A stretch of DNA of 49,605 nucleotides, from assembly GCA_026706385.1 (NCBI GenBank), contig JAPOYV010000034.1, positions 1 to 49,605 of the forward strand. The letters run 5' to 3'. The translations under genes and the position numbers were made by a program. The notes below the pieces were generated by a model. It saw only the letters and a list, made by a program, of their open reading frames with translations, was not told the origin of the DNA and made no database searches. How positions within the stretch are numbered: the first letter of the stretch is position 1; every line of letters starts with the position of its first letter. This document shows, piece after piece, positions 18,599 to 28,837 of this stretch. The DNA is from Gammaproteobacteria bacterium (GTDB lineage Bacteria > Pseudomonadota > Gammaproteobacteria > Pseudomonadales > Azotimanducaceae).

Positions 18599-20857
18599 TC
18601 AGGCCTTGGCGTGGCGGGGCTCGATCTCCAACTCGAGGTCGCCGTCCTCTTCGGTGACGTGCACCACACCGCCGTCGGCGAGGTCCCCGAACAGGATGTC
18701 CTCCGCTAGCTGGCGTTTGATCCGTTCCTGGATCAGACGCTGCATCGGCCGTGCCCCCATCTTCTCGTCGTAACCTTCCCGCGCGAGCCACTCGCGAGCG
18801 GCCTCGTCCACGTCGAGTTCGACCTTCTTGGCATCCAACTGCGCCTGCAACTCGGTCAGGAACTTGTCGACTACGGTCTTGATCACGGCCAGCGGCAAGG
18901 ACTTGAACTGTACGATCGCGTCCAGGCGGTTGCGGAACTCGGGCGTGAACATCCGCTTCAGCACTTCCACGGCGTCCGAGGAATGGTCCTGCTCGGTGAA
19001 GCCGATGGATGCGCGCGCGGCTTCCTGGGCCCCAGCGTTCGTGGTCATGATCAGCACCACGTTGCGGAAATCCGCCTTGCGCCCGTTGTTGTCGGTCAAG
19101 GTGCCGTGGTCCATAACCTGCAGCAACAGGTTGAACACCTCCGGGTGCGCCTTCTCCACCTCGTCGAGCAAGACCACGCTGTGCGGATGCTTGACCACGG
19201 CTTCGGTGAGGAGGCCACCCTGGTCGAAGCCGACATAGCCAGGCGGTGCGCCGATCAGCCGCGAAACCGTATGCCGTTCCATGTACTCCGACATGTCGAA
19301 GCGCAGCAGTTCGACCCCCATGATGTTCGCCAATTGGCGACACACCTCGGTCTTGCCGACGCCGGTCGGACCGGCGAACAGGAAAGAGCCGATGGGCTTG
19401 CCCTCGACCTTGAGGCCCGCCCGGGACAGCTTGATCGCCGATGCGAGCGTATCGATCGCATCGTCCTGACCGAACACGGTCATCTTGAGCTTGACGTCGA
19501 GGTCGCGCAGGGCTTCCTTGTCCGACGTCGTCACCTGGTTCGACGGCACGCGCGCGATCTTCGCCACGACCTGTTCCACGTCGACCGCGCCGATCGACTT
19601 CTTGCGACGGCTCGGCGACACCAGCAGTTGTGCGGCACCCGCTTCGTCGATCACGTCGATCGCCTTGTCCGGCATGAAGCGGTCGGTGATGTAGCGGTCC
19701 GACAACTCGGCGGCGGCGCGCAGCGCGCGATCCGTGTAGCGCAGCCGGTAGTGGCTCTCGTAGCGCGATTTCAGGCCCTTGAGGATCAGGTAGGTGTCAT
19801 GGACGTCCGGCTCGACGATGTCGATCTTCTGGAACCGCCGCGACAGCGCGCGGTCCTTGTCGAAGATGCCGCGGTACTCGTGATAGGTCGTCGAGCCCAT
19901 GCAGCGGATATCGCCCGAAGCCAACAATGGCTTCAGAAGGTTGGAGGCGTCCATGACGCCGCCGGACGCCGCACCGGCACCGATGATGGTGTGAATCTCG
20001 TCGATGAAGAGGATCGACCCCTCTTCCTTCTGCAGTTCCTTGAGGAGCAGCTTGAAGCGCTTCTCGAAATCCCCGCGGTACTTCGTTCCCGCGAGCAGCG
20101 CGCCAAGGTCGAGGGCCAGGACGCGGCTCTCGCCGACGACTTCGGGCACCTCGCCGTCAACGATGCGCTTGGCGAGGCCCTCCGCGATGGCGGTCTTGCC
20201 GACACCGGACTCGCCAACCAGCAGCGGGTTGTTCTTGCGCCGCCGGCAAAGCACCTGGATCACGCGTTCCACCTCGTGGTCGCGACCGACGAGCGGATCG
20301 ATCTTGCCCGACTTGGCAAGCGCGTTGAGATCGCTAGCAAACGACTCCAGCGCGGACTGCTCGGCACCCTCGCCTTCCTGGCGTTCGGCTTCGTCCGGCG
20401 CGCCGCCCGCGCCCTCGGGCGCGGTCTTCGAGATCCCGTGGGAGACGTAGTTGATCACGTCCAGGCGGGCGATCGACTGTTCCTTGAGGCAGGCCACCGC
20501 ATGGCTTTCCTGCTCGCCGAACAAGGCCACCAGCACGTCGGCGCCTGTCACCGCCTTCTTGCCCTTGGACTGGACGTGGAAGACGGCGCGATGGACGACC
20601 CGCGTGAAGCCGAGTGTCGGCTCCGTCTCCCGCCGCTGGTCGCCGGCCGGAATCAGCGGCGTATGTGAATCGATGAACTCCTTGAGCTTGTCGCGCAGCC
20701 CGTCCATGTCGGCGCCGACGTTCTTGAGCACATCCTGCGCTTCGGCGTCGTCCAGCAACGCCAGCAACAGATGTTCGGGGGTGACGAACTCGTGGCGCTT
20801 CTTGTTGGCCTGTTTGAAGGCCTCGTTCATGGCGGATTTCAGTTGGTCACTAAACAC
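18599..20857 (-). CDS. clpA: ATP-dependent Clp protease ATP-binding subunit ClpA
   Basis: A 752-aa Hsp100 unfoldase that feeds proteins to ClpP. The N-domain (residues 1-140) contains the double Clp repeat ([26 protein letters not shown]). AAA-1 has [15 protein letters not shown] and AAA-2 has [15 protein letters not shown]. The ClpP-docking IGF tripeptide is in [13 protein letters not shown] of the second module. A short charged linker rich in E, G and A (about 145-170) joins the N-domain to AAA-1. It lacks the long middle coiled coil of ClpB. It lies 41 bp downstream of clpS on the same strand, so adaptor and unfoldase share an operon. Confidence 0.97.
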   Translation of the reverse strand: MFSDQLKSAMNEAFKQANKKRHEFVTPEHLLLALLDDAEAQDVLKNVGADMDGLRDKLKEFIDSHTPLIPAGDQRRETEPTLGFTRVVHRAVFHVQSKGKKAVTGADVLVALFGEQESHAVACLKEQSIARLDVINYVSHGISKTAPEGAGGAPDEAERQEGEGAEQSALESFASDLNALAKSGKIDPLVGRDHEVERVIQVLCRRRKNNPLLVGESGVGKTAIAEGLAKRIVDGEVPEVVGESRVLALDLGALLAGTKYRGDFEKRFKLLLKELQKEEGSILFIDEIHTIIGAGAASGGVMDASNLLKPLLASGDIRCMGSTTYHEYRGIFDKDRALSRRFQKIDIVEPDVHDTYLILKGLKSRYESHYRLRYTDRALRAAAELSDRYITDRFMPDKAIDVIDEAGAAQLLVSPSRRKKSIGAVDVEQVVAKIARVPSNQVTTSDKEALRDLDVKLKMTVFGQDDAIDTLASAIKLSRAGLKVEGKPIGSFLFAGPTGVGKTEVCRQLANIMGVELLRFDMSEYMERHTVSRLIGAPPGYVGFDQGGLLTEAVVKHPHSVVLLDEVEKAHPEVFNLLLQVMDHGTLTDNNGRKADFRNVVLIMTTNAGAQEAARASIGFTEQDHSSDAVEVLKRMFTPEFRNRLDAIVQFKSLPLAVIKTVVDKFLTELQAQLDAKKVELDVDEAAREWLAREGYDEKMGARPMQRLIQERIKRQLAEDILFGDLADGGVVHVTEEDGDLELEIEPRHAKA

Positions 20858-20898
20858 GTCTGCTCCTGATCAAGGGGCTTACCGGGGCTTATGCCTCG

Positions 20899-21309
20899 TC
20901 AATCGGTCATCTCGACCGTGGACCGAAGGGGAAACTGGTTCTCCTGCGCGTAGGCGTTGACCTGCTCCGACTTGGTCTCGGCGATGTCGCGTGGGAAGAT
21001 GCCGACGACCGCGCTTCCGGTCGTATGGACAGCGTACATCACCTGCCAAGCCTTCTCCTGGTCCATGTGGAAGAACATCATCAACACGTCGACGACGAAT
21101 TCCATGGGCGTGTAGTCATCGTTGAGCATGATGACCTTGTACATGGGGGGCCGTTTGAGCTTGGGCTCGGCCGGGCGTTCCTTGACAGCCGTTCCCGTGT
21201 CCCAGACTTCGACATCGTCGCCCCCGTCGTCGCCAGCCGCCGTCGCTAGCCATGCCGCGAAAGAGCGTGGACGGGGCGTCCGTGCGACGTCGAAACCGTG
21301 ATGTTCCAT
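20899..21309 (-). CDS. clpS: ClpS adaptor with long N-terminal extension
   Basis: The ATP-dependent Clp protease adaptor that delivers N-degron substrates to ClpA. The core is clear: YKVIMLNDDYTPMEFVVDVL, then AVHTTGSAVVGIFPRDIAETK. The NDDYTPMEF and histidine (AVH) positions form the N-degron pocket. From the ATG at 21309 the protein has 136 aa, about 30 more than E. coli ClpS. The extra N-terminus is alanine- and aspartate-rich. An alternative upstream GTG at 21360 is less likely. The gene is divergent from cspD. Confidence 0.93.
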   Translation of the reverse strand: MEHHGFDVARTPRPRSFAAWLATAAGDDGGDDVEVWDTGTAVKERPAEPKLKRPPMYKVIMLNDDYTPMEFVVDVLMMFFHMDQEKAWQVMYAVHTTGSAVVGIFPRDIAETKSEQVNAYAQENQFPLRSTVEMTD

Positions 21310-21561
21310 GGTTGTGCTCGAACGCGAAAGTACGGATTGATCAACTGTCGGTGTGACCAATCATAGCCAGTTCCAAAACGCGTTGTCACGCGCGGCGGAG
21401 CCACGAAGGCGAAGCACCGGCGAGCTTCAGGCGCTTGACAGAAGCGGGTCCGAAGGTGGACATTCCGCCGCTCAAATTAATCAACACTGTGCGAAGGTGT
21501 CCGTGCCTAAGGAGCGCGGTGATAGCTTAGTGAAGCGCAGTGGCACGCTGAGGGGGACAGC

Positions 21562-21792
21562 ATGGCCACGGGCACCGTGAAGTGGTTCAATAACGCCAAG
21601 GGATACGGTTTCGTCGTTCCGGAAACCGGCGGCGACGACATCTTCGTGCACTATTCGTCCATCCAGATGGACGGCTATCGGACGTTGCGCGCCGGGCAGC
21701 CGATCACCTTCGATGTCAAGGAAGGACCCAAGGGGCTGCACGCCGTGAACATCCGTCTGCAGGGGTCCCCGCCAGACGGTGCCCCCGACTGA
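21562..21792 (+). CDS. cspD: Cold-shock domain protein, CspD-like
   Basis: A 76-aa single cold-shock domain that binds single-stranded DNA or RNA. RNP1 is KGYGFVV and RNP2 is DIFVHYSSI. GQPITFDVKEGPKGLHAVNI follows, and a short proline-rich tail ends the protein. The neighbourhood (between clpS and icd) is the CspD location in Pseudomonas. CspD inhibits DNA replication in stationary phase in E. coli; the role here is inferred from position and similarity. A GAGGGGGA ribosome site precedes the ATG. The 250-bp region divergent from clpS holds the promoters; I see no strong consensus in it. Confidence 0.92.
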   Translation: MATGTVKWFNNAKGYGFVVPETGGDDIFVHYSSIQMDGYRTLRAGQPITFDVKEGPKGLHAVNIRLQGSPPDGAPD

Positions 21793-21793
21793 C

Positions 21794-21817
21794 CTTGCCG
21801 GGCGGCGCCGCGGTAAG
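21794..21817. terminator. Candidate terminator hairpin between cspD and icd
   Basis: CTTGCCG at 21794-21800 can pair with CGGTAAG at 21811-21817 (one G-U pair), with a GC-rich 10-base loop that itself contains GGCGCC. It occupies the 28 bp between two converging genes. No T-run follows. Confidence 0.4.
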
Positions 21818-21820
21818 CGG

Positions 21821-23077
21821 CTACATCTTGGCGATCATCGCGTCGCCGAACTCCGAGCACTTGAGCAAGGTGGCGCCCGTCATCAGACGTTCGAAGTCGT
21901 AGGTCACGGTCTTCTCGGAGATGGCGCCCTCCATGCCTTGCACGATGAGGTCGGCAGCCTCTCGCCAGCCCATGTGGCGCAGCATCATCTCTGCCGACAG
22001 GATCAGCGAACCCGGGTTCACCTTGTCCTGGCCGGCATATTTCGGCGCCGTCCCGTGGGTGGCCTCGAACAGCGCCACGGTGTCGCCTATGTTCGCTCCG
22101 GGCGCGATGCCGATGCCGCCGACCTGCGCCGCCAGCGCGTCCGAGAGGTAGTCGCCGTTCAAGTTCATGGTCGCGATGACGTCGTACTCGTCCGGCCGCG
22201 TCAGGATCTGCTGCAGCATCGCGTCGGCGATCATGTCCTTGATGACGATTTGCTTGCCGGTTCGGGGGTTCTCGAGTTCATGCCACGGGCCACCGTCTAA
22301 GGGGGTGGCGCCGAACTCGTCGGCGGCGAGTTCGTAGCCCCAATCCTTGAATGCGCCTTCGGTGAACTTCATGATGTTGCCCTTGTGCACGAAGGTGACC
22401 GAGTCGCGATCCTCGGCGATCGCATACTGCAGCGCCTTGCGCACGAGGCGCTGGGTGCCCTGCACCGAGACAGGCTTCACGCCAATGCCGCAGTTCGTGG
22501 GGAAGCGAATCTTCGCGACCCCCATGTCGTCGCGCAGGAAGGCGATGACCTTGTCCGCATCCGCGGAACCCGCCTCCCATTCGACGCCGGCGTAGATGTC
22601 CTCGGTGTTCTCCCGGAAGATCACCATGTCGGTCTTTTCCGGCGCCTTCACCGGACTCGGGACGCCATTCAGCCAGCGCACCGGGCGCTGGCAGACGTAG
22701 AGGTCGAGGTGCTGGCGTAGGGCGACGTTCAGTGACCGGATCCCGCCGCCGACCGGCGTCGTCATCGGTCCCTTGATGCCGACCACGAACTCGCGCATGG
22801 CCGTGAGCGTCTCTTCGGGCAGCCACTCGTCCGCGCCGTAGACCGCCAGCGACTTCTCGCCCGAGTAGACCTCCATCCACACGATCTGGCGGACCTCGCC
22901 GTAGGCCTTGGCGATCGCCGCGTCAACGACCTTGCGCATCACCGGCGTGATGTCGACGCCGATGCCGTCCCCTTCGATGAAGGGGATGATCGGCTGATCG
23001 GGCACATTCAGCGTGCCGTTTTCGGCGACCGTGATCTTCTCGCCGGTAGACGGCACGTCAATGTGTTCGTAGCCCAT
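21821..23077 (-). CDS. icd: NADP+-dependent isocitrate dehydrogenase
   Basis: A 418-aa TCA-cycle enzyme of the E. coli Icd type. It oxidises isocitrate to 2-oxoglutarate. The phosphorylatable serine lies in [15 protein letters not shown], the loop that AceK phosphorylates in enteric bacteria to send carbon to the glyoxylate shunt. NADP+ choice is shown by [17 protein letters not shown] (the K-Y pair). [17 protein letters not shown] is the isocitrate region. Isocitrate lyase, its competitor for the substrate, is encoded 4.4 kb away. No aceK gene is in the window. It converges with cspD. Confidence 0.96.
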   Translation of the reverse strand: MGYEHIDVPSTGEKITVAENGTLNVPDQPIIPFIEGDGIGVDITPVMRKVVDAAIAKAYGEVRQIVWMEVYSGEKSLAVYGADEWLPEETLTAMREFVVGIKGPMTTPVGGGIRSLNVALRQHLDLYVCQRPVRWLNGVPSPVKAPEKTDMVIFRENTEDIYAGVEWEAGSADADKVIAFLRDDMGVAKIRFPTNCGIGVKPVSVQGTQRLVRKALQYAIAEDRDSVTFVHKGNIMKFTEGAFKDWGYELAADEFGATPLDGGPWHELENPRTGKQIVIKDMIADAMLQQILTRPDEYDVIATMNLNGDYLSDALAAQVGGIGIAPGANIGDTVALFEATHGTAPKYAGQDKVNPGSLILSAEMMLRHMGWREAADLIVQGMEGAISEKTVTYDFERLMTGATLLKCSEFGDAMIAKM

Positions 23078-23167
23078 GCGCTTACGCCCTCGACCTCGCT
23101 GGTGAAAAGCGCGGCATTGTACAACACGCGATCCGACCGCCCATGCGCAGGCCCCGCGGGCAACGGG

Positions 23168-23635
23168 TCACCACCCGCTCCGGCGCTCCCGGTCGTTGTC
23201 CGTCGCGGTGATCCAGGCGTCGCCGCCGTCGCGGCGCTCCTTCTTCCAAATGACAGCGTCGGTCTTCAGATAGTCCATGAGGAATTCGCAGGCCGCGAAC
23301 GCGTCCGGGCGGTGGCTCGACGCCACCATGACGAGCACGATCTGGTCGCCGGGCGCGAGATCGCCCACCCGATGAATCACCGTCACGTCCAGCAGGCGCC
23401 ATCGGCTTGCCGCCTCGGCGCAAATCCCCTCGATGCTGCGCTCCGTCATCCCCGGGTAGTGCTCGAGGTACAGGCCCCGCACGGCGTCGTGGTCCGCCCG
23501 GTCCCGCACCAATCCTCCGAAGGCCACCACCGCGCCCGCGCGCTCGCCGCAACGCGCCCGGCAGACCGCCCACTCCGCAGCGAGGTCGAAGTCCTCGCGC
23601 TGGATGCGCACGGTGGTTTGCATTTCAGCCATCAA
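23168..23635 (-). CDS. moaE: Molybdopterin synthase catalytic subunit MoaE
   Basis: A 155-aa MoaE. It takes sulfur from MoaD thiocarboxylate and builds the dithiolene of molybdopterin. Typical segments are GAVVAFGGLVRDRAD, LEHYPGMTERSIEGI, VIHRVGDLAPGDQIVLV, and CEFLMDYLKTDAVIWKKE, which carries the active-site lysines. The start ATG overlaps the moaD stop by three bases (ATGA), so the pair is translationally coupled. Order on this strand is moaC-moaD-moaE. Confidence 0.95.
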   Translation of the reverse strand: MMAEMQTTVRIQREDFDLAAEWAVCRARCGERAGAVVAFGGLVRDRADHDAVRGLYLEHYPGMTERSIEGICAEAASRWRLLDVTVIHRVGDLAPGDQIVLVMVASSHRPDAFAACEFLMDYLKTDAVIWKKERRDGGDAWITATDNDRERRSGW

Positions 23636-23883
23636 CCACCGGTCACCGGCGGCAGGAAGGCGACTTCGTCGCCACTAGAGAGTGCGGCGTCTCCGCGGAC
23701 GATGCGCTGATTGACCGCCACCTGGACGCCAGCAGCGCAGATCGCCTCCCACTGCGTCGGATTGAGGCGGCAGCGCAACTGGTCGCGAACACAGGCCAAG
23801 GTCGAGCCCGGCAACTGCAGGTCGATCGTCTCGTGGTCGACCACCTCCCGCAGCGACGCGAAGAAGCGCACGGTGACATTCAC
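23632..23883 (-). CDS. moaD: Molybdopterin synthase sulfur carrier MoaD
   Basis: An 83-aa ubiquitin-like sulfur carrier ending in the required Gly-Gly (LPPVTGG). The GTG at 23883 overlaps the moaC stop (GTGA) and gives the expected [14 protein letters not shown] start. The C-terminal glycine is adenylated (by MoeB, not in the window) and converted to thiocarboxylate for MoaE. Confidence 0.93.
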   Translation of the reverse strand: MNVTVRFFASLREVVDHETIDLQLPGSTLACVRDQLRCRLNPTQWEAICAAGVQVAVNQRIVRGDAALSSGDEVAFLPPVTGG

Positions 23884-24380
23884 GGCCCGCCTCCGGGCTG
23901 ACTCGCCGGGCCTCTCGTCCAAGTCCCGGACTTGCCCCCGGACTTGGCGACGAGGCCCACGTTCTCAACGACCATGCCTCGGTCCAACGCCTTGCACATG
24001 TCGTAGACGGTCAGCGCGGCGACGGCCGCCGCGGTCAACGCCTCCATCTCGACGCCCGTGGGTCCGGCCACCTTGCAAACCGCCTCGATGGCCAATCCGT
24101 CGTCGCCGTCAGCCCGGAACTCGACGCCGACCTTGGTCAATGCGAGGGGATGACACAGCGGGATCAGCTCGCTGGTTCGCTTGGCGGCTTGGATGCCGGC
24201 CACGCGAGCGACGGCTAGCACGTCGCCCTTGGCGACGCCGTCGGAGAAAATGGCCGCGAGCGTGCCCTTCGCCATGCGCACGACAGCCCGGGCGCGCGCT
24301 TCTCGCGCCGTTGCTGCCTTGCCGGAGACGTCGACCATCGACGCCTCGCCGCGGGCGTTGAGATGGGTCAGCCGCGTCAT
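23880..24380 (-). CDS. moaC: Cyclic pyranopterin monophosphate synthase MoaC
   Basis: A 166-aa MoaC, which with MoaA converts GTP to cyclic pyranopterin monophosphate. The conserved [14 protein letters not shown] and [23 protein letters not shown] are present, with the catalytic lysine in VAKSGGKSG near the C-terminus. The ATG at 24380 gives [19 protein letters not shown], the standard beginning. The same frame remains open far upstream across mnmA, but that is antisense and not coding. It is divergent from mnmA (27 bp between starts). Confidence 0.95.
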   Translation of the reverse strand: MTRLTHLNARGEASMVDVSGKAATAREARARAVVRMAKGTLAAIFSDGVAKGDVLAVARVAGIQAAKRTSELIPLCHPLALTKVGVEFRADGDDGLAIEAVCKVAGPTGVEMEALTAAAVAALTVYDMCKALDRGMVVENVGLVAKSGGKSGTWTRGPASQPGGGP

Positions 24381-24407
24381 ACGCCGAGCATAGCACGCTA
24401 TAATTCG

Positions 24408-25499
24408 ATGTCGGTTCTCCAAGCGACTGATCCGGTGGCAGATTCCGTGATGGTGGGCATGTCCGGCGGCGTCGATTCCGCGGTGAGCGCGCTCATCCTC
24501 TTGGAGCGCGGCTACGACGTCGCCGGGTTGTTCATGAAGAACTGGGACGAGGACGACGGGACCGAGTACTGCACCGCCGAGGCCGATCATGCGGACGCCG
24601 CCGACGTCTGCGAACGCCTCGGGATCCCGTTGCATGCCGCCAACTTCTCCGCCGAGTACTGGGACAATGTCTTCGAGGCATTCCTGGCCGACTACCGGGC
24701 CGCCAGGACGCCGAATCCGGACGTCCTGTGCAACCGGGAGATCAAGTTCAAGCAGTTCGCCGACTACGCGGCCCTGCTCGGCTACGAACGCATTGCCACC
24801 GGCCACTACGCCCGGCGGACACCGCCGGGCGAACCCTTCCGACTCTACAAGGGGAGCGACCCGGGCAAGGACCAAACCTACTTCCTGCAGGCGGTTCCGA
24901 GAACCGACCTCGAGGGTTGCCTGTTCCCGATCGGCGAGATGACCAAATCCGCAGTCCGCGCCCGGGCGCTGCATGCCGGTCTTCGCGTCCACGACAAGAA
25001 GGACAGCACCGGCATCTGCTTCATCGGCGAACGCCGTTTCGAGGACTTCCTGTCCCGCTACGTTGCCGACCAACCGGGCGCGATCGTCGATCCGGCCGGT
25101 ACGGTGCTGGGCGAACACCGCGGCCTCGCCTTCTATACGCTCGGCCAGCGTCAGGGTTTGCGCGTGGGCGGACTCAAGGGCCGGCCGGAGAAGCCGTGGT
25201 ACGTGGTCGGCAAGGACCCAGCCGCCAATCGCCTCGTCGTCTCGCAGTGTGCGAGCGACCTTGAGACCCTCAACCTCCGCGCATCGCAGTTGAACTGGAT
25301 CGGAGCGCCACGCGAAGGGCGCTTCATGGCCAAGACGCGCTATCGGCAACCGGACCAGGCCTGCGTGATGATGCTCGACGGCGATTGCGCCGAGGTCGTC
25401 TTCGATTGCCCACAGCGCGCAGTGACACCCGGCCAGCACGTGGCCTTCTACGACGGCGACGAGTGCCTTGGCGGCGGACGCATCGAGGCGGCTTGGTAG
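24408..25499 (+). CDS. mnmA: tRNA-specific 2-thiouridylase MnmA
   Basis: A 363-aa enzyme that makes 2-thiouridine at U34 of Lys, Glu and Gln tRNAs. The PP-loop is [19 protein letters not shown] near residue 18. The catalytic cysteines are in [13 protein letters not shown] and [18 protein letters not shown]. The ATG at 24408 directly precedes the family sequence; upstream sequence in this frame overlaps moaC and lacks family similarity. It is followed by purB after 5 bp. In Pseudomonas mnmA also lies between icd and purB, so the position is conserved. Confidence 0.96.
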   Translation: MSVLQATDPVADSVMVGMSGGVDSAVSALILLERGYDVAGLFMKNWDEDDGTEYCTAEADHADAADVCERLGIPLHAANFSAEYWDNVFEAFLADYRAARTPNPDVLCNREIKFKQFADYAALLGYERIATGHYARRTPPGEPFRLYKGSDPGKDQTYFLQAVPRTDLEGCLFPIGEMTKSAVRARALHAGLRVHDKKDSTGICFIGERRFEDFLSRYVADQPGAIVDPAGTVLGEHRGLAFYTLGQRQGLRVGGLKGRPEKPWYVVGKDPAANRLVVSQCASDLETLNLRASQLNWIGAPREGRFMAKTRYRQPDQACVMMLDGDCAEVVFDCPQRAVTPGQHVAFYDGDECLGGGRIEAAW

Positions 25500-25504
25500 A
25501 TTCC

Positions 25505-27325
25505 ATGGCAACGGTGCAAGACGACCTGTCCCCGCTGACCGCGATCTCGCCGATCGACGGACGGTATCGATCGCGCGCATCGGCGTTGGCGCCGATCGTC
25601 TCCGAGTACGGGCTGATGCGCTATCGCGTACGCGTCGAGGTGGCTTGGTTCATCCACCTGGCCGCGTGCCCGGGGGTCGCCGGGCTACCGACTCTGAATC
25701 CCCGTCAGCGCTTGGCGGTCGACGCCATCGCCGCCGAGTTCGACGTCGCCGATGCCGCGGCCATCCGCGACCTGGAGGCGGAGACCAATCACGACGTGAA
25801 AGCGGTCGAGTACTTCGTCAAGGGTCGGTTGGCACGCATCGACGGCCTGCAACGCCATCTCGAGTACGTGCACTTCGGATGCACCTCCGAGGACATCAAC
25901 AACCTCGCCTACGCCCTGATGCTGCGCGACGCCCGCGACACGGTGCTCGTGCCGGCCATGGCCGGTCTGGGCGACACGCTGCGCCGACTCGCCAGGACGT
26001 TGGCCGAGGTGCCCATGTTGTCGCGAACCCACGGCCAGCCGGCCTCCCCCACCACCGTCGGCAAGGAGCTGGCCAACTTCGTCGCGCGCTTCGACCGCCA
26101 ACTCGCGCAGGTTCGCAACACCGCCATTCTCGGCAAGATGAACGGCGCGGTCGGCAACTACAACGCCCACGCTGTCGCGTATCCGGATGTGGACTGGCCT
26201 GCCGAGAGCCGCAAGTTCCTAGAGGACTTGGGGCTCGCGATGAACCCGTACACAACCCAGATCGAGCCGCACGACTACGTGGCCGAGCTGTTCCACGCCG
26301 TGTCGCGTTTCAACCAGGTGCTGCTCGATTTCGACCGCGACATCTGGGGCTACGTCGCGCTCGGCTACTTCCGGCAGCGCAAGGTCGAGGGCGAAACCGG
26401 TAGTTCGACCATGCCGCACAAGGTCAACCCTATCGATTTCGAGAACTCGGAAGGCAACGTTGGGCTCGCCAACGCGCTCCTGGGCCACCTTGCCGACAAG
26501 CTACCGGTGTCGCGTTGGCAGCGCGACCTGTCCGACTCGACGGCGCTGCGCAACGTCGGCACGGCCCTGGGCCACTGCCTGGTCGCCTATTCCAGCGCAT
26601 CGCGGGGCTTGGGCAAGTTGGCCGTCGATCACGACAAACTGGACAGTGACCTCGACGACGCCTGGGAGGTCTTGGCCGAGGCGGTGCAGACCCTGATGCG
26701 CGCCAACGGGAGCCCCGAACCCTACGAACAGTTGAAGCGGCTCACGCGGGGGGAGCGGCTTGACGAAGCGGTCTACCGTAGCCTGCTCGACCAACTCGAC
26801 CTCGACGACGCGTCCCGCGAACGCTTGGCGCGCCTGCGGCCCCGAGACTACCTCGGCCATGCCGCCGCATTGGCCAGGGAGGTGGCTTCGGTCCCGGCAG
26901 GTCCGCGGGTCTACGAGGTCGCCTGGCAGACCCACGGCGCCGCGCTCAAGGCCTTGCGCCGCACGGTGTTCGTCGAGGAACAGGGCGTCCCGGAAGCCGA
27001 GGAGTGGGACGGCCAGGACGACGCAAGCCGGCATTTCATCGCCGAGGACGGCACCGGCGCGGCCGTTGGCACGGCCCGCCTGATGCCGTCCGGGCAGATC
27101 GGGCGAATGGCCGTATTGAAGCCGCTGCGCGGCATGGGCATCGGAGCCCGGCTGCTGGCCGCTGCCGTCGATGCCGCCCGCCAAGACGGGTACGAGCGCA
27201 TCTTCCTCCACGCGCAAACCCAAGCCGCAGGCTTCTACGAACGCGCGGGTTTCCGGCCCGCCGGTGAGACGTTCATGGAAGCCGGAATCGAGCATCGCCC
27301 CATGGAGCTCGGCCCGGACAGCTAG
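25505..27325 (+). CDS. purB: Adenylosuccinate lyase fused to a GNAT acetyltransferase
   Basis: A 606-aa two-domain protein with no stop codon between the parts. Residues 1 to about 458 are a complete Pur[11 protein letters not shown] at the start, the catalytic-His region [16 protein letters not shown], and the signature [20 protein letters not shown] with the catalytic serine loop. PurB acts twice in purine synthesis (SAICAR to AICAR; adenylosuccinate to AMP). Residues about 468-600 are a GNAT fold: [20 protein letters not shown], the acetyl-CoA loop [19 protein letters not shown], then [17 protein letters not shown]. coli PurB ends at 456 aa, so the GNAT is an added domain. An in-frame GTG at 26882 follows AGGGA with almost no spacing; separate translation of the GNAT cannot be ruled out. 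The acceptor substrate is unknown. Confidence 0.93.
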   Translation: MATVQDDLSPLTAISPIDGRYRSRASALAPIVSEYGLMRYRVRVEVAWFIHLAACPGVAGLPTLNPRQRLAVDAIAAEFDVADAAAIRDLEAETNHDVKAVEYFVKGRLARIDGLQRHLEYVHFGCTSEDINNLAYALMLRDARDTVLVPAMAGLGDTLRRLARTLAEVPMLSRTHGQPASPTTVGKELANFVARFDRQLAQVRNTAILGKMNGAVGNYNAHAVAYPDVDWPAESRKFLEDLGLAMNPYTTQIEPHDYVAELFHAVSRFNQVLLDFDRDIWGYVALGYFRQRKVEGETGSSTMPHKVNPIDFENSEGNVGLANALLGHLADKLPVSRWQRDLSDSTALRNVGTALGHCLVAYSSASRGLGKLAVDHDKLDSDLDDAWEVLAEAVQTLMRANGSPEPYEQLKRLTRGERLDEAVYRSLLDQLDLDDASRERLARLRPRDYLGHAAALAREVASVPAGPRVYEVAWQTHGAALKALRRTVFVEEQGVPEAEEWDGQDDASRHFIAEDGTGAAVGTARLMPSGQIGRMAVLKPLRGMGIGARLLAAAVDAARQDGYERIFLHAQTQAAGFYERAGFRPAGETFMEAGIEHRPMELGPDS

Positions 27326-27386
27326 GCGTTTTCGCAAGCGGTTGGAACGCCGTTTTCGACGCCTTCGCCAGCAGGCAAAAAACGCA

Positions 27387-27415
27387 TTGCGCCCCCTCCC
27401 GACTATCTATATGGT
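27387..27415 (+). promoter_or_regulatory. Possible sigma-70-like promoter of aceA
   Basis: TTGCGC (27387-27392) and TATGGT (27410-27415) are separated by 17 bp, about 30 bp before the aceA start. Matches to consensus are 3/6 and 4/6, so this is a suggestion only. It is the only AT-rich stretch in the 122-bp gap. Confidence 0.3.
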
Positions 27416-27447
27416 TGCGCACTTTTTTTGCCACGGAGAACCGAAAG

Positions 27448-28755
27448 ATGGCCTTGCACTACGTGCCAAGAAAGCCACGCGCGGAACAGATCAGGGAACT
27501 CGAAGAGGAATGGGAATCCAACCCGCGCTGGTCGAGCGTCAAACGCGGCTACACGGCCGCGGATGTCGTCAACCTCCGCGGCACGATTCCGCACCGCAGC
27601 ATGCTCGCCGCCCACGGCGCCGACAAGCTCTGGGACCTACTGCAGGGTGACGACTTCGTGAACTGCCTGGGCGCCGTCACCGGTGGACAGGCCGTGCAGC
27701 AGGTCAAGGCAGGCATCAAGGCCATCTACCTCTCCGGCTGGCAGGTCGCCGCGGACAACAACACCTCCGAGACCATGTATCCGGACCAGTCGCTCTACGC
27801 GGTCAACTCCGTTCCGAGCGTCGTCAACCGGATCAACAACGCGTTCCGGCGTGCCGACGAGATCCAGTGGGCCACCGGCGTCGACGACGGCATCGATTTC
27901 TACGCGCCGATCGTCGCGGATGCCGAAGCCGGCTTTGGCGGACTGCTCAACGCCTTCGAACTGATGAAGGCGATGATCGGCGCGGGCGCCGCCGGTGTGC
28001 ACTTCGAAGACCAATTGGCATCAGTGAAGAAGTGCGGCCACATGGGCGGGAAGGTCCTCGTGCCGACGGTCGAAGCCGTGCAGAAGCTCATCGCCGCACG
28101 GTTGGCCGCGGACGTCTGCGACGTGCCGACCGTGCTGATGGCGCGCACCGACGCCAACGCCGCCGATATGGTCACCAGCGACATCGACGAATGGGACAAG
28201 CCGTTCCTCACCGGCGAGCGCACGCCCGAAGGCTTCTACCGGACGCGCAACGGTCTGCCGCAGGCAATTTCCCGCGGCCTCGCCTACGCGCCCTACGCGG
28301 ACCTCATCTGGTGCGAGACGGCCGTGCCCGACCTCGACGAGGCGCAAGCGTTCGCCGATGCGATCCATGCGCACTACCCCGACCAGATGCTGGCCTACAA
28401 CTGCTCGCCTTCGTTCAACTGGAAGGCGAACCTGGACGACGCGACGATCGCCAAGTTCCAGCGTGAGCTGGCGGCCATGGGCTACAAGTTCCAGTTCATC
28501 ACCTTGGCCGGCATCCACAGCATGTGGTTCAACATGTACGACTTGAGCCGCGACTACGTGAATCGGCAGATGTCGGCCTACGTGGATCTCCAGGAGAAGG
28601 AGTTCGCCGCAACCAACGCGGGCTACTCGTTCGTCAGCCACCAGCAGGAGGTCGGTACCGGCTACTTCGACCGGGTGGCGGAAGTGATCCAGGGCGGCCA
28701 GTCGTCGGTCACGGCGCTGACCGGCTCCACCGAGGAAGCGCAGTTCGCAAGCTAG
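27448..28755 (+). CDS. aceA: Isocitrate lyase
   Basis: A 435-aa glyoxylate-shunt enzyme that splits isocitrate to glyoxylate and succinate. The catalytic [14 protein letters not shown], with the active-site cysteine, is near residue 195. [16 protein letters not shown], the [16 protein letters not shown] loop and [14 protein letters not shown] complete the family pattern. Length matches the E. coli-type (about 434 aa) and is clearly different from the 300-aa PrpB in the same window. The ATG at 27448 has CGGAGA ten bases upstream. A malate synthase gene is not present here. A 26-bp sequence at its 3' end is repeated downstream. Confidence 0.96.
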   Translation: MALHYVPRKPRAEQIRELEEEWESNPRWSSVKRGYTAADVVNLRGTIPHRSMLAAHGADKLWDLLQGDDFVNCLGAVTGGQAVQQVKAGIKAIYLSGWQVAADNNTSETMYPDQSLYAVNSVPSVVNRINNAFRRADEIQWATGVDDGIDFYAPIVADAEAGFGGLLNAFELMKAMIGAGAAGVHFEDQLASVKKCGHMGGKVLVPTVEAVQKLIAARLAADVCDVPTVLMARTDANAADMVTSDIDEWDKPFLTGERTPEGFYRTRNGLPQAISRGLAYAPYADLIWCETAVPDLDEAQAFADAIHAHYPDQMLAYNCSPSFNWKANLDDATIAKFQRELAAMGYKFQFITLAGIHSMWFNMYDLSRDYVNRQMSAYVDLQEKEFAATNAGYSFVSHQQEVGTGYFDRVAEVIQGGQSSVTALTGSTEEAQFAS

Positions 28756-28805
28756 AACCGCGTCCGCAGTTCGCAAGCTAGACCGCGTCGGCAGTTCGCG
28801 AATCG
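28740..28805 (+). repeat. Short tandem repeat duplicating the end of aceA
   Basis: GCAGTTCGCAAGCTAGA begins at 28740 and again at 28766; the units are 26 and 25 bp. A third, partial copy (GCAGTTCGC) begins at 28791. The first copy contains the last codons and stop of aceA; the second would encode the same ending. This looks like a slipped duplication of the gene's end and not a control element. Confidence 0.8.
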
Positions 28806-28812
28806 ATGTGTT

Positions 28813-28836
28813 GGGCGGCGGCTTCCGGCGCCGCCC
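28813..28836. terminator. GC-rich terminator hairpin between aceA and the DUF4199 gene
   Basis: GGGCGGCG (28813-28820) and CGCCGCCC (28829-28836) form a perfect 8-bp GC stem with an 8-base loop. It lies between converging genes, directly beside the stop of the membrane protein gene. There is no T-run, but stem strength and position suit a shared transcript end. Confidence 0.5.
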
Positions 28837-28837
28837 T

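Noticed and set aside
18983-20668. A 561-codon open frame antisense to clpA
   Set aside because: Product composition is shadow-like (H, R, D, L, V rich), while clpA on the other strand is a complete family match.
24381-25580. A long upstream extension of moaC across mnmA
   Set aside because: Only the last 166 codons match MoaC. The rest is antisense to a complete mnmA gene.
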